Below, piece after piece: positions 46,131-58,100 of a stretch of 64,000 bases of DNA. The DNA is taken from contig NC_071391.1 of assembly GCF_022682495.2 (NCBI RefSeq), positions 16,901,680-16,965,679 of the forward strand. The letters run 5' to 3'. The position numbers and the translations under genes are program-made. Numbering within the stretch: position 1 is the first letter of the stretch; the number at the start of each line of letters is the position of its first letter. The DNA comes from Desmodus rotundus. Lineage: Eukaryota > Chordata > Mammalia > Chiroptera > Phyllostomidae. The notes beneath the pieces were generated by a model that was not told where the DNA came from, did no database searches, and saw only the letters and a list, made by a program, of their open reading frames with translations.

Positions 46131-48359
46131 CATTTGCTCTGCCTCTCTCCTTCCATCATTCTTTTTCATTCTTCCCTCCCCCCCCTCATTAAACAACTAT
46201 TAAATTCACACAACATGCCAAGGACTGTGCTAGCACCAGGCACAGGTCAGTGGGCATAACCCCAGCTCTCTCATAGATTCCACTCTAGTCTATTCCAATA
46301 TAAGGAAATAATAATTCACCAAATAGTCACAAAATATCAGTGTTTCTTAACCTTCCCACTTACATTTCCCTTAAAAGTAGAAGACAAGGCAGAGGTATTC
46401 TTGCTTATCTGAGGGACTACACTTGGGGATTCCTTTGACATTTCTTTTCATGGTTTATTTTTAAATCCATACAAACTTAATTAACTATATATTTAAAAAC
46501 ACTATATCAACTTTTATAATAACTTGAATACTAGATTGCATTTACTTTTGAAATGTTACACCAGGTAAAATCCCAAGCAACATAGCTGGTAGCTCTTTTA
46601 ATAGTACACATAATGGTTAAAATCTCAATCTTGAAAAACATAGGAAAGTTAAGATCAAGTACAAGCTTTCTGCTTACCAGTTTGATGGTCTTGGTCAGCT
46701 TTATCTAACTTTCTATAACTTGTTATATCTTCACCAACATTACCTAACTCAGAGATGCTGCTAGACTTTAATCGGAGAGGGTAGAATTTGGCACAGAGCC
46801 AGCACAGTTAACACTCCATACATGAAATTGATGTTATTATAGTGTATCATTTTTATTAGTATTGTATTAACCATCATTACTATGATTTTTAGTGTTACAA
46901 TTAATTTGAGTCATATCCATGGGAGGGAGCATCAACTTTCAAATATTAGACACTGTACAAGAGCATGCTAGCAGGCTCAACTCTCCTAGAACTCAACATT
47001 CATACACAAGAAAATATCCTAATATTCTTCCAATCCAGTGTCTAATGGGCCTGGGCATACACGTTGCCTTAGGGTCCAACAGTGCTGAAACCCAACAAAG
47101 CTGGTGCTGAGCAGACAGCAGGATGAATTGCTTCTGGCACAGCGTGCACTAATAGAGAGCACTGGTAGGCTGAGCAGAGCAGGGGAGCAGAGCCAGGATG
47201 TATTAATGATGAGCCTCCTGCAAGAAGGGTAGAGATCAGGGAGAGATTAGCTGAACTGCTGATTGTGCAGAGGGAGGCCAGCTGTGAGAGGTTAATGGAA
47301 CATTAGGAGGAGAGAGAAATCCAAAGACAGCTGGCTGCTACCTGGGATGGTCGCTTTGAGTCATCAGATTCAAAACCACCACACAACAGACAGCCACAGC
47401 TGGAAATGGAGTTATGGCCTCCGCCCTGCAGGGTTTGCTGAGAGGGCAGCTAACACAGGCATGCGGGGGACTAGGCTCCAAGAGACAATGTGCCGATTCA
47501 TCAGGTACTGAGATGCCTCAGCTCCACTCCTTTTCTGAACGATAGGCGTCCCACAGGATGGAAAATGGCCCAGAGGACTTACATCAAAGAGTTTTCAGGT
47601 GTTCTGCCCAATCTAGTCACATTTCCCTACGCAAGACCTAAACTCTTCAATTCTGATCCAGAGAAAAAAAATGAACAAGACTCTTCCAGAAATGGATTTA
47701 TCATAGGTTTTTTCAATAATTGAAAGAAGCAATTCTCAAAATTTACCTGTCCCTTTGCAACTGACTTGACACATGCCTTCCCCTAGGTGTGACAGTCTTC
47801 ATCAGACAGAGTCAGTGGACCTCGATTGCTTAGTGGCTGCCAGCATCCAGTCTTCCTACACGTGGGGTCATGGACACCTTCTGAAGAAATAACTAGTTCC
47901 TACTGGACCTGGTTCATAAAGCCCATATCCAGTTGCCTGGCATATCTAGCATGTGTTCCAAGGTAGGCTATTTCAGTAGCTCACTGTCTGGAAATTAAAA
48001 CTAATAGTTCATTGTTGTGTTTTCTGCTTGATACTCTCAGTAGTTGTCTTGTTTTCTACACGTTTTGAAGCCTTGTTCTTCAGTCTCTCAAGAAATTGTG
48101 AGTTGTCAGTATCATTCCAAGAATATTTTGACCTTCGATGTAGGAGAATAATTCTCAAGATACTAGTATAGTTCCACATTCCTTTTTCACCTCTAGGAAA
48201 CTATATCTAAATTCAAGTGAGTGGGAAACAATTTCAGGAACAACTTTGAATCCACTGTAATTTATTTTAAAAAGTAAGACTTTCCTAAGTTTAATTTTTG
48301 GATTATCAGGACAAAAATAGATTTTGAAAAACAGTGCACAACTGATCACAATCAATCTG
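46131..48359. other. Non-coding DNA with one old repeat piece
   Basis: 46185-46330 has a piece of the old repeat seen at 20.06 and 29.77 kb ('catgccaaggactgtgctag'). The rest is unrecognised, and open frames at 46919-47110 and 47490-47723 have no features. Confidence 0.45.
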
Positions 48360-48900
48360 TGGTAGATTGTTTTCAAAGAGGGCTTCCGTAGATTCTCCCA
48401 TCCTTGTACACACACACCTTTGCAATTTGGCTTTGGCACGCTTCCTATCAAAGGAAATGTATTTCTCCAACCTTTGAATCTGTGCTTAATCAGGTGACAT
48501 TTTGTTTGCTGTGATATGAGCAAATGTTACACAAGCAGAAGTTTGAAAGGTGTTTTTACCCATTGAGGCTTAGCTTCCGTTGTTTGCAGTGAGAATACTA
48601 AGACTAAGAGGGCAATGAGCCTGATGTAGCCAGATGGAAAAGAAGAGAACATAGATGCTTAGCTGCCAGCTTGAGAAAACCTGGGCATATGGGTGTAGCT
48701 ATTGTAGATCTTCCATTCAAAATTGAGTTAGCATATAAGTACAGCTTCATGAATTATCCCAAGTGAAACCAGCCAAAAACCACCTGGTGGAACACAGCCC
48801 AAACTCCCAATCCAGAGAACCAAAAGCAAACAGAGTAGTGTTACATTTTGTTTCCAGGTGGTTTTTTCTATAGCAGTAAGCAATTGATACAAAAATGAAT
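48360..48900 (+). repeat. Old LTR-like interspersed repeat
   Basis: 'ggcttccgtagattctccca'-like start, 'cctgatgtagccagatggaa', 'ggaacacagcccaaactccc' and 'tttttctatagcagtaagca' then 'attgataca' follow the order of an old mammalian LTR-like repeat ending '...cagcaatagataactgat'. The family is not named with confidence. Confidence 0.45.
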
Positions 48901-50101
48901 ATCAGAACTTGTGCGGTGAGTAACCAAAACTTAAAATGGCTTTGAGATGGGCAAAAAAAGAGGCTGGCAAGGAAACTATTAGTCAATGCTAGAAAAAATT
49001 GTAAAAGTTATTGGAGGCTGCAAAAATGACAGTCCATGTTCTCAGCCTGTGAACCAGCTGGTAAAACGGTTGCCTATGGCAGTCTCAGCTTTGTCGGTGA
49101 TAGATGCCCGCAAAGATGGCCACCATCAATTCCACCCACCTTCTACACCCGTGGTCCTCCTTACAGCAGTGCTGGAGCCTAACTCTCTTTCCCTCTAATT
49201 TTCTATCTCTGTGTCTTAAGCTCTAGAAAGAGAGAAGCTAAAGAAATTACTGTTCACTTCACAAGCAGAGTTTAGAGAAAATGTTAGAAGCCAGAATTTG
49301 TTAAGTTGGGAAATTAAACTATTCACCAATCTATTCTCCCTAGCTAATGAAGGGAACCAAAGTTTTGCCATCCTAAGTATATGTTTTTTGGATATTGAGT
49401 TTAAGCTGGTCATCAAGAAACAAAGGAATCAGAAAGAACCTGTGACCCTCACCCTTTCCTCCCTAAGAGGTTAAGATGTAAAAGCCTGCTCCAGGAAGGG
49501 AATCTTTGCGTATTCACCTTACCCTGAGACAGGAGGTATCCAAGCAGGGGCCTGGATTCTCTCCCTGCGTCTCATTGTTTCTGGATTGCCTAACAGGACT
49601 TTGTTTACCATGAGTTCAGCTCTTTCTTAGCTACCTGTAATTCGTCCATTTCCCCTTCAAAATCCCAGGCCCTGTCCCCCTTTTTCTTTTGTCCATAATG
49701 GCAGATAAACCTCAACTGCCCAGTGCATTTGGTATCTCATTCACATGGTATAATAACCTTTGCACATTTTCTCCTGTTAATCTCTCTCTGTTAATTTGAT
49801 TGTTAGCCCATCTAGAAGAACTAGGAATTTAGGAGGAGAAATTTTATTTTTAGCATCTACACTAAAAAGGGTTCTAAGAAAAAGATATAATCTTAAGATT
49901 AAAGAACAACGCAGTGCTGTGGCTGTGAAGCCTTTTCGGGTTAAACACACTTGATTCAGGTATTATCCTTCCCAATTGGGAGATGATGTAACTCAAATTC
50001 TGAAAGATGAAGTCAATGGTCTTCAAACTCTGTTCCAGAGCTTTGCTTCCTGGGCCCAGTGGGATACTGAGTGGTGGGTTAGACATGATGAAAAGAAAGA
50101 A
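48901..50101. other. Unrecognised non-coding DNA
   Basis: No gene or named repeat identified. Confidence 0.5.
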
Positions 50102-50361
50102 TCATAATCCACAAAAGAAAAAAGCAAACACAATATAACCAGAGACATTGGAGTTAAGAACAATCTGACAATAGCCAGAGGGGAGTGGGGAGGGGACAGT
50201 GAGGAGAAGGGATTACAGGAACTACTATAAAGGACACAAGGACAAAATCAAGGGGTAGGGTGGAGGCAGGGGAGGGAGGTGGGTTTGGCTGGCAGGGGTG
50301 AAGGGATGGGGAGAAAATGCAGACAATTGTAATTGAATAACAATAAAAATTAAAAAAAGAA
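50102..50361 (+). repeat. L1 3' end, 5'-truncated, bat type
   Basis: 'aatataaccagagacattgg', 'gggattacaggaactactat', 'aaaggacacaaggacaaaat' and the terminal 'aattgaataacaataaaaat' match the L1 3' UTR I associate with bats, with an A-rich tail. The flanks 'aaaagaaagaa' (before) and 'aaaaagaaaataa' (after) may be an imperfect target duplication. This is the clearest taxonomic marker in the window. Confidence 0.85.
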
Positions 50362-51524
50362 AATAATCAAGTGAACTCTGGGTCCTTTATCCCACCTCAA
50401 GAAGAAAGTTCTGTCTTTATCTAACATAACCACTTGGTTTTCATGTAAGATTCTGATAGAGTAGTAACAAATAGAATGTGGATTTGAACCCTTAGATTCT
50501 TAAGATCATACTCTTTGCTTTATATCACTTTGCTTAAAGCACTAGAGGTGAGTGTCAGGTCTTGAATTTACAGTTTTCTGTACCAGTTGTATGAGGTTTA
50601 TCCAGTGTGTTTATGTTTCTCAAACCAGAAACTTTTCTGACATTTGGTGTAACAGCAATATAGAGTATTCAAAATCTGGACTATTCCAGAAGATATTCAT
50701 TGTATAGTCATTGTATTATCTAAGCCTTAGTAAATACTAATAAAAGATAATATAATCTAAATGGGGCTCTTCAGTTGAGATTTTCGAACTTCTTGAATTG
50801 ATTTATTGGTTGATTTGTTAAAATTAAGACCTATGCTATTAACTAGAGAAAGGGAGTAAAACAAACAGCCAAACCTCGTTTTTGGCTTCCAGGAACTCAG
50901 TTTAAGAGGGGAAACAGAGCAAGTTCACTCCCAGAAAAATGAGGTCTGAAAGGCAAAGGCTGGAACAGAAAACTTGGTCTCCTAAAAGGCAGAGCCTGTG
51001 CTTCTCTGAACAATATCTCTCAACTGAGATCCCTAATGGCAGGAAGTATAAGCTAAATAATGCTGTATAAATCTGATTTTTCTTTTCATGAAAAACAGAT
51101 GTCTCTTCTCTCAGCTCCAGGAGGAAAAAAAGAAAGAAAACTACATTGTTTGTGGGCTTATAAGGTCTCAAATGATTTTTATCACTATTATACTTCCAAG
51201 TGTGAGAGACACCATGGGTACTTCTTCTGGCCCAGGTATTTTGACTCATGATTCAATCACTGTTTTAACTTGGTAAAGAATCTATAAGCTAAACTAGTTT
51301 AAATGTGCAAAAGCCATGCCATACAAGTATATATGTTTTTATAAAAAAGTAGATGATAAATATGTACTCTCTCTCCAGTTTGTTTCTTGGAACTGGTTCT
51401 CCCTTACATCATATTTCAGAAATTTATTATAATTGTTAGATGTCTCATACAAAGCAATCTAATAGGACCCATGCCATCAGTTATCAGCTGATGATGATGA
51501 CAATATGTTGGCACACATTGATGG
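50362..51524. other. Unrecognised non-coding DNA
   Basis: No gene or named repeat. The open frame at 50902-51249 (minus) has no recognisable domain. Confidence 0.5.
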
Positions 51525-51725
51525 GTAGTTACAAACATTGGTGGATAGTTAATACATATGAGCACTGTCACAAACTCTATATGTACCCATGTAAACCTTC
51601 TCATCATCCCACAAGCTAGGGCTAGCATCAGTCCTATTTTACGATTGGAAGACCAAATTTTAAAAAGATTAAATAATTTGATTGAGATCACACAGTGAAA
51701 AAGGGTTTTTAAACCCAGGATGCCT
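51525..51725 (-). repeat. MIR SINE fragment, antisense
   Basis: 'atcagtcctattttacgatt', then 'gaagaccaaattttaaaaag' and 'gagatcacacagtgaaaaag', match the antisense MIR core, heavily diverged. Confidence 0.65.
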
Positions 51726-52379
51726 GGAAATGTTGTACTGGTGTGCTCTTTAGGGAAGTCATTTTTAATTTATCTTATTTCTACTAACCTTGAGGGAAAA
51801 CAAAGAAAAACCTTAAAAAAAAATTCTTTCTCATTTATGAGAGTAACATCTGTGGCAAAAGTTCTCATTTATCTTGAAATCTTCATTTGAAAGAGCAGAA
51901 ACACTTTTAGTAGATGATACTATAATATGGTTTAGGAAACTCATTATATGAAGGAACGCACAATAGGTGAATTTGCGCTACAATCTGCTAGTCTGTTAAA
52001 TAAATATATAAAATGGGGCTTAAAATATGAGCTTAAAGTCAAATACCTTATGTTGCAAACAAACTTGTCGCATCAGTGAAAATGCCCAGCTGTTCTCCCT
52101 TTTTCACTCCTGACATCACCCATCTGTCCCTTCCAGCCAGGGGTGCTTCCTCTCGCTGGCTTGCGGAGTGTTTCCTCAAGACCCTAAGCTCCCAATATCC
52201 AAAACTCTGGCCCATGAATAAAGAAAGATGTATTTTGACCTTTAAAAATATATTTTGTGTTTTTATTATCCATTCTCTTACCCCTCATCCCTCACACCTT
52301 ATTCCATATTGAGTGATTTCCTTTTACCATGGTTGGGTGGGCAAAATATATTTAATAATAGCTAAAATCATATTTAATA
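51726..52379. other. Unrecognised non-coding DNA
   Basis: No gene or named repeat. Confidence 0.5.
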
Positions 52380-52560
52380 TTATTTTGTTTTAAATATTTT
52401 TAAATTTATTAACTCATTTAATTCTCACAAACTTTGGGAGATATATGGTATTATTATCATGATCCTTTCACAAATGATAAAATGGACGTAAAGAGAGGTT
52501 ACGTTTACACCAGTGAAAAGCTGATGGAGGGGATCTGAGCGTGGGAAGTCAGACTCTGGC
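52380..52560 (-). repeat. MIR SINE fragment, antisense
   Basis: 'ttaactcatttaattctcac', 'ggtattattatcatgatcct' and 'gacgtaaagagaggttacgt' give antisense MIR order. Confidence 0.7.
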
Positions 52561-54599
52561 TCCAATAGTCCCACCCACTCTGCGACACTGCTTCAACGGC
52601 AGACAGAACTCTCATCTAAAGAGAAAAAGTTGCCTGTTGAGTCAATTTTCAAGTTTGTAAAGAACGAGCATGTTTTAATGCTATGGAAATGAGCTCTCAG
52701 GATTTTTGTTTCTTACCAAAAAAAGTGATTTGGGAAGCTATCTTCTGCTTACTTGTTGGTGCAGAGGGAGAGCTTTATTTGAATCTGAATTCTGTTGTAT
52801 TATAGCAATTTTGTTTCTTGCGAAATGTGATTCTCAGGGAAGTCTTGTTCTGATCAGTCAGCAGCCCTGTCCGAAGTGCAGCACCCCGTGTTCAGATTCT
52901 TCGGTAAGCCTTGACTTCAAACATTGTATCCAGTACGCCAGAAGGGCACTTAGGCTAGTCAGTGGTTGGCACATAAAACAGAATCATGACATACACACTT
53001 CTCATATTTTTTAATGCTTATTACATTGGTCTTCAACTTTTTTCTTTAGAAGTGATTATTTAAGACAAAAGTTGCATGTATGACATGCATTTTCATTTGT
53101 AATAAATTATTTCAGGAAAAATTAACATTATGGTCACTCCATCAACAGGTAATGTATTCTACCAAGTTAGCCTTGGGCAGCAAGTCTGGATCACATTCTG
53201 GAGCTGTTGGATAAGCAGTCATATTTGCTTATTAATTGACCACGTTAAGTAATATTGTTTTGCATTTGATGGTACAAAACAACAAATATACACCTATTGC
53301 CTATTTCATAAAACATAGGACAAAACGTATTCCTACTTTATCACTCAGCAATAGGGGTTGAGTAATGGAGGGTGTTCGAGAACACTAGTGACATACATTA
53401 GAGTAATTACGACCAGGGGCTCTAATTAAGCAGGTAGCATGTGGTACTGGATTCCTTGGAGTGATTGAGTGGCCTCTTTATCAAAGCCCCGATGCCTGGG
53501 GAGGCGAGAAAAGAAAAAGGCAAGAATGAGGGACATAGACGAGAAGGATAGAAAAGTTCCCTGCCCATGTATTCCTTCCTATGAACTGTTTGCTTGTTTC
53601 ATTTTCCTTTCCTCCCTTTCTTCTTTCCTTCTACTTAAAAAAAAAAAAAAAATTGAAATTGAGGCAAAGACAGGAAGGAGAAAAAATACTTTAAAAGCTC
53701 TTTTGTTTTGCTTTTTAAAATTTTTAGCTGTTTTTGCTTGGGGTTTGGTTGGTTGGTTGGTTGAACAAGTCTCTCATTACTCCAGTCCCCTTTCGTTGTT
53801 ACCATTCCCTGTTTTTTGAAGATTTTTCAAGCATTAAATGCTTGTTTTATGTACAAAAAGGGCCAGAAAATACACACTTCATTATTAAAAATTAATTTAA
53901 TAGTTTATCTTTTCTCTTCCTTTTTAAGATAGAGAACAAGGATTTGACAAGATGGACAATAAAAAAAGAGGGTTAATTTAGAGTGAAGGTGAGGAAAAGA
54001 GAGAGAAATTATTTGAAGCATAAAAGAAAGATGAGGGACAGCCCAGTCATGTTCCCTCCAGGAAGACACTTGGCTGTTTTCTAAATTTGAAAAAATAAAT
54101 AAGCTATTAGTAAAATTAATTACACTGAATTGAAAAATTAAATCAATAGCAAAATCAGTAATTATTGTTTTGGAACTATTTTGTGTTTGCTCTTTCACTC
54201 AGCTGCACGTGTAAAAGTAAATATTCTTAATATTTTAATGGTTTTTAGTTTCTGTGTTTTTTTGTCCCAAACTTTTGTACTCAGATGTTTGGACCATTTT
54301 GCAATGAACTTTAAAAGTGGACTTCACTAAAACCACAGCAAAAACTTTTTAATCAGTTTTATAATTTTCCCATTTATCCATCACGTTCATTCAGAAAATG
54401 GACTGTCTGCATACTGCTTGTAATATTGATAGTTTCTTTGAGGAAAAAAAATGAAGGCATAGTTTGAATTATGTGATTTTGTATTTCTAAGCTACGTTAC
54501 ATGGGTGTGCTAGTGTTGGAAAAAGGCACAGGGGAAAAATAAGGAGGTAACCATTATATTTGGCCCTGCCATGCAATCAGTGGAGACTAGGCCTAGGAG
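52561..54599. repeat. Non-coding DNA with poly(A) and (GGTT)n
   Basis: An A-run lies at about 53637-53652 and (GGTT)n at about 53745-53763. No gene is seen, and the plus-strand frame at 53469-53819 crosses these simple repeats and is not credible as protein. Confidence 0.55.
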
Positions 54600-54835
54600 G
54601 TAGATTATCTGGGTTCCAATCGAGGCCGTGATATTTACTAGTAAAGAAAAAGTGAGAAAGTTGCTTCAATTCTTTGGGCCCACATCATCTCTAAAATGAA
54701 ATTTATTGCAATAACAATACCTATTCAAATAGGCTTGTTGTAAAGTCTAAATTAATTGATATAGTGAATCAATGACAACAGTTTCTGGCACAAGAAAGCA
54801 CTCAAAAAAAGCTAGCTATTACTATTATTATTTTG
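54600..54835 (+). repeat. MIR SINE fragment
   Basis: 'tatctgggttccaatcgagg', 'gcaataacaatacctattca' and 'ttctggcacaagaaagcact' give sense MIR order. Confidence 0.75.
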
Positions 54836-54904
54836 TATCTGTGTTGTAGTTAATAGTGATTAGATTTTGTAAACAGTGGTATGAATTATAGCAGATTAAA
54901 AAAA

Positions 54905-55045
54905 CTCTTTTTTTTATATTCAGTATAATTTTGTATTTGTTTCAGGTGTACAGCATAGTGGTTGGACAATCACATACTTCCCTAAGTAATCCCTCTGATA
55001 TTTCCAGTACCCACCTGGCACCATTCATAGTTATTACGCTTTTAT
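54905..55045 (-). repeat. L1 3' UTR fragment, antisense
   Basis: 'gtttcaggtgtacagcatag', 'cctctgatatttccagtacc' and 'cctggcaccattcatagtta' are the reverse complement of the last part of the same L1 3' UTR type as at 18.5 kb, preceded by a T-rich run (antisense tail). Confidence 0.83.
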
Positions 55046-55699
55046 TGACTATAAGATTAGAAACAGCTCTGAATCAATGGCTTATTCTGATAGTAGTTTG
55101 ATCTTTTTGAATAAACAAACCAAATTGATTCTTCTTAAAATTCCTGTTGTTAAATAGCAGAGAATGAGGCTGGCATTTTACAGGGTGGCAAAAGGAATGT
55201 ATACCTGGTCAGGACTGGTGAGTGTTTTATTGCCCAGATGAGGAGGCTCAAGTATTTGATGCTAGTAGGAGCTGTTCTGATACCAATATTTTGTGATTTC
55301 CTTTGACAGTGTTTTGCAGTAAATGAAGGGAATTCTGTGTCTCTTTAAGTAGTTAGTATTCTAGTTTGGTGAAGAAGAAGAAGGAAGAGGAGGAGGATAA
55401 AGTTTAATAATCAAAGTGATTGGTTATGGATCAGAAAACTGCACTTTTGGATTAAACAGATAATAAGTTCATGCTGTTTTGAAATATATTTTCATAATTT
55501 CAGGTCTAGCTGGGCAACCTTACGATCTGCCCATCCACCATCTTTAAAACAAGTTGTTTTCACTAGCATTTTTCTCTTAATTTAACAACCTCCTTGTGCT
55601 GTGGTGGGCAGCAGAGTACCCCACTGGCCTTGTGCATCACACCATGAAACTGAGGAGTCACCCATCAAATCATCCCCGCGGCAGTCAGTAAGCCTACTA
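55046..55699. other. Unrecognised non-coding DNA
   Basis: No gene or named repeat. A purine-rich AAGAAGAAGGAAGAGGAGG run lies at about 55370-55395. Confidence 0.5.
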
Positions 55700-55885
55700 T
55701 GCGGTTTCATTTACATCTAAACCTCATACCAAGTTTTACTCTATGCATTTTAGAGATGGAGAAATTTATGCATTTGAAGACTAAATAACTTATACAAGGC
55801 CAAGCAGCTAAAAAGATACATGTCCAATATTTATTTCCAATATTTCCAGTTCCAAAGGCAGATCTTTTCAAATATATCACGTACA
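55700..55885 (-). repeat. MIR SINE fragment, antisense
   Basis: 'tgcattttagagatggagaa' followed by 'aaggccaagcagctaaaaag' fits the antisense MIR core. Confidence 0.6.
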
Positions 55886-56099
55886 ACATAATTTCCACTG
55901 GTCCCTGCCAATTGGAATTGACAACCTTCTATCTTCAGAGTTGCAAATAGCAATTTTCCTAGCCCCGGGGTCCAGTCATGACAACAGCAATGTCCTTGGG
56001 TACCAAAAGGAGAATGGAAGCATGTGATTGGAGAAAGTCACAGTCTGCCTCCACTCTGTCCTAAACTTTCATTCCACAGCCCTTAACTCCTTTTTTGGC

Positions 56100-56327
56100 C
56101 TAACGTTTCATGAACGCAGCAATGGTTATAAGCAATAGGAAGGCAAATAAAAGCATGTTTATTTTATTGACATCTGTGGGGATTGTCTTCTTGGCTCCAC
56201 ACACTGACATTTTCTGAAGGCCGACTCCACCATCATCCCCTTGTGGTAGGGGTCGGTTTGAGAAGTTCTGAACTGCTTCACACTGCTCGTGCTCCAGTGT
56301 CACGGTGCGAATTATTTGGTGACTCTT
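56100..56327 (-). CDS. Possible terminal coding exon with C-terminal membrane segment (hypothetical)
   Basis: On the minus strand a pyrimidine-rich run (tgtttttctttttaaatg) ends in 'taaag' just before an open stretch starting SHQIIRTVTLEHEQCEAVQ. This has the form of a splice acceptor followed by a terminal exon. The frame reaches a stop at 56100 after about 75 codons. Its last third is hydrophobic (INMLLFAFLLLITIAAF) and ends MKR, as in a tail-anchored, single-pass or GPI-signal C terminus. I do not recognise the protein, see no partner exons in the window and no polyadenylation signal close downstream. A chance frame is quite possible. It sits about 75 bp from a duplicated 0.6-kb segment. 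Confidence 0.25.
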   Translation of the reverse strand, partial: KSHQIIRTVTLEHEQCEAVQNFSNRPLPQGDDGGVGLQKMSVCGAKKTIPTDVNKINMLLFAFLLLITIAAFMKR

Positions 56328-56384
56328 TACATTTAAAAAGAAAAACATATGTCACAAAGTGTTTGTGAGAAAGCCCAGGGCTTC

Positions 56385-56425
56385 TGTGTGTATGTGTGTA
56401 TGTATATATATATATATTTTTTTTT
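56385..56425. repeat. TG/TA microsatellite followed by T-run
   Basis: The run goes from 'tgtgtgtatgtgtgtatgta' into (TA)n and then nine or so T residues, ending at the left edge of duplicated copy A. Confidence 0.8.
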
Positions 56426-57020
56426 GCAAATATATGCTGAATCTGGCTTGGTGATACCTAGTATATACAGTAGATGTAACTCAAATATAACTTTTTACAC
56501 CTTTCTAAATGTTAAAAATTGAGGTTTTAGGAATCCGAAGATAGCTAGGCCACAACAGTAGAAAAATTTCACAACAATGTGGAATATTTATTTCTCTTTT
56601 TAGCAATTCAGATAGTTTCTCTCAATTTAGTCTAGTGTTATGCTGTCGATCACACACTCAAATCTAGGGACTTACCCTTTCCACCTGAGGCTAGTTTATA
56701 ATGTCACTGTACCACCGGGGTGCAGTTTAGCAACACGATGCCATAAATTCACAAGGGAACCTCAGGAGAGGCCAGTTGTTTCAGCAGACTCTCTGGTGCA
56801 GGGAAGGAAGCTGCGGTATGACTCTCTGCTGTGGCTTTTGTGTCCTAACACCCCACGTGGAAGATAGTCTCCCTGCAGCTACCCATGGTGATGTTACTAT
56901 AAAAAGTAGATCCATCATTTGCAGTGGGAACTAAGAAGGCTTTTGAGACTCTCTCGGTGAGTTTCTTATTCTGTGAGAGATGTTGCATTTCTAATTTGTT
57001 TGGTAGTAGATTGATTTCTC
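56422..57020. repeat. Copy A of a ~0.6-kb direct duplication, LTR-like
   Basis: From 'ttttgcaaatatatgctgaa' to 'tagattgatttctc' this matches 58101-58695 in the same orientation with about 17 substitutions and three indels by eye. LTR-like traits are a TATA box (ctataaaaag at 56898-56907) followed by a transcript-start-like region. Right after the copy comes CATGGAACC, where a retroviral primer site could begin with TGG. I cannot find a target duplication, so this may be a plain local duplication. It contains a 75-codon open frame (56640-56867). Confidence 0.8.
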
Positions 57021-58100
57021 CATGGAACCATTAGGATTTTAGGAGTTGCTGGACTAGGTAGGCACTTCCCTGCTGACCCGTATTATAGCCGAGATCTCTC
57101 TACAGCTTAAGTAACAGAAAACCCAATCGAAATCATCAGCAGCAATAAGCGGAGTTTATTGGCTCACAAAACTGAAACAGTTTACAGATAAGGCTGGTCC
57201 TTACTGAGACTTGTAGTCGCAGCTCAGTGGCACCGTCACCAAGGCTTGACAGAGTCCCTTTCATTTTCAGGCTCTAGAACGTATCCCTCACCCATACGGC
57301 AGCAAGAGAAAAGAGAGAAGAACCCAGCTGGCTTCTGCTCAGGTGTTTAGACTCAGTCTTCTTCATCGGCCCACATTTGATTATGCATCCATTGCTCAAC
57401 CAATTACTGAGGGAAGCAAGAGAAACAGAACATAAGGAGTAGCTTAAGCCAATCAGGCCCCACCTGTGAAGCTAGGCATGGGGTCGGTCCCACCCAGTTG
57501 TGAGGCTGGAACATGATGGCAGAGAAATAACTTACCAAAAGGAAATTAGAGTGCTGCTGGGAGAAAATAAGGGCGGGAAGGAAGCTAATGAGGCAGCCAA
57601 TAAATGCCTATGATAGAGGCAATCGCAGATTTCTTGCGCGAAGTTAAGGTGTTTATCCAGAAACGGGGCATAGATAGCATCCCTTTCGGAGCAACTACCG
57701 TGAAAATCTTGAGACTGCAGACGCTGGGCACCAGAATGTCCAAGAGTCCCAGGTTGAGAGCTGAGAAGAGGAGAGGGTATCCATGTTTTTTGCCCAATGG
57801 AATGTCTTGGCATTATCAAGGGACTTTGAAGATAGGAATTATTGTATTAATTTTGTCATGCACCAATATGGGTTTCTATTTTTCTGGAAAGGGTTCTTTT
57901 GAGCAAAAAAGGTCAGTGATGATCTAACTAGTTCACTTTGTGTCACCTCCTGACTACCCATTTTTGGTTTTCCTTAGAGACTGAGACTGGCAGGGAAACC
58001 AAGGCATGGGAATGTCTTCTGACAGTTATTCTGAGTACAGGACAAACTTAGATCTGGGAATAGTGACTATGCCAGAGGCAAACTGAGCATCATTCAATTG
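57021..58100. other. 1.08-kb spacer between the duplicated copies
   Basis: 57090-57600 ('gagtttattggctcacaaaa' ... 'aaccaattactgagggaagc') looks like an old, diverged mammalian repeat of LTR type. 57604-57927 stays open in a plus frame (107 codons) and in two minus frames. None resembles retroviral gag or pol, or any protein I know. If A and B were LTRs, this would be an unusual, non-coding interior. Confidence 0.5.
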
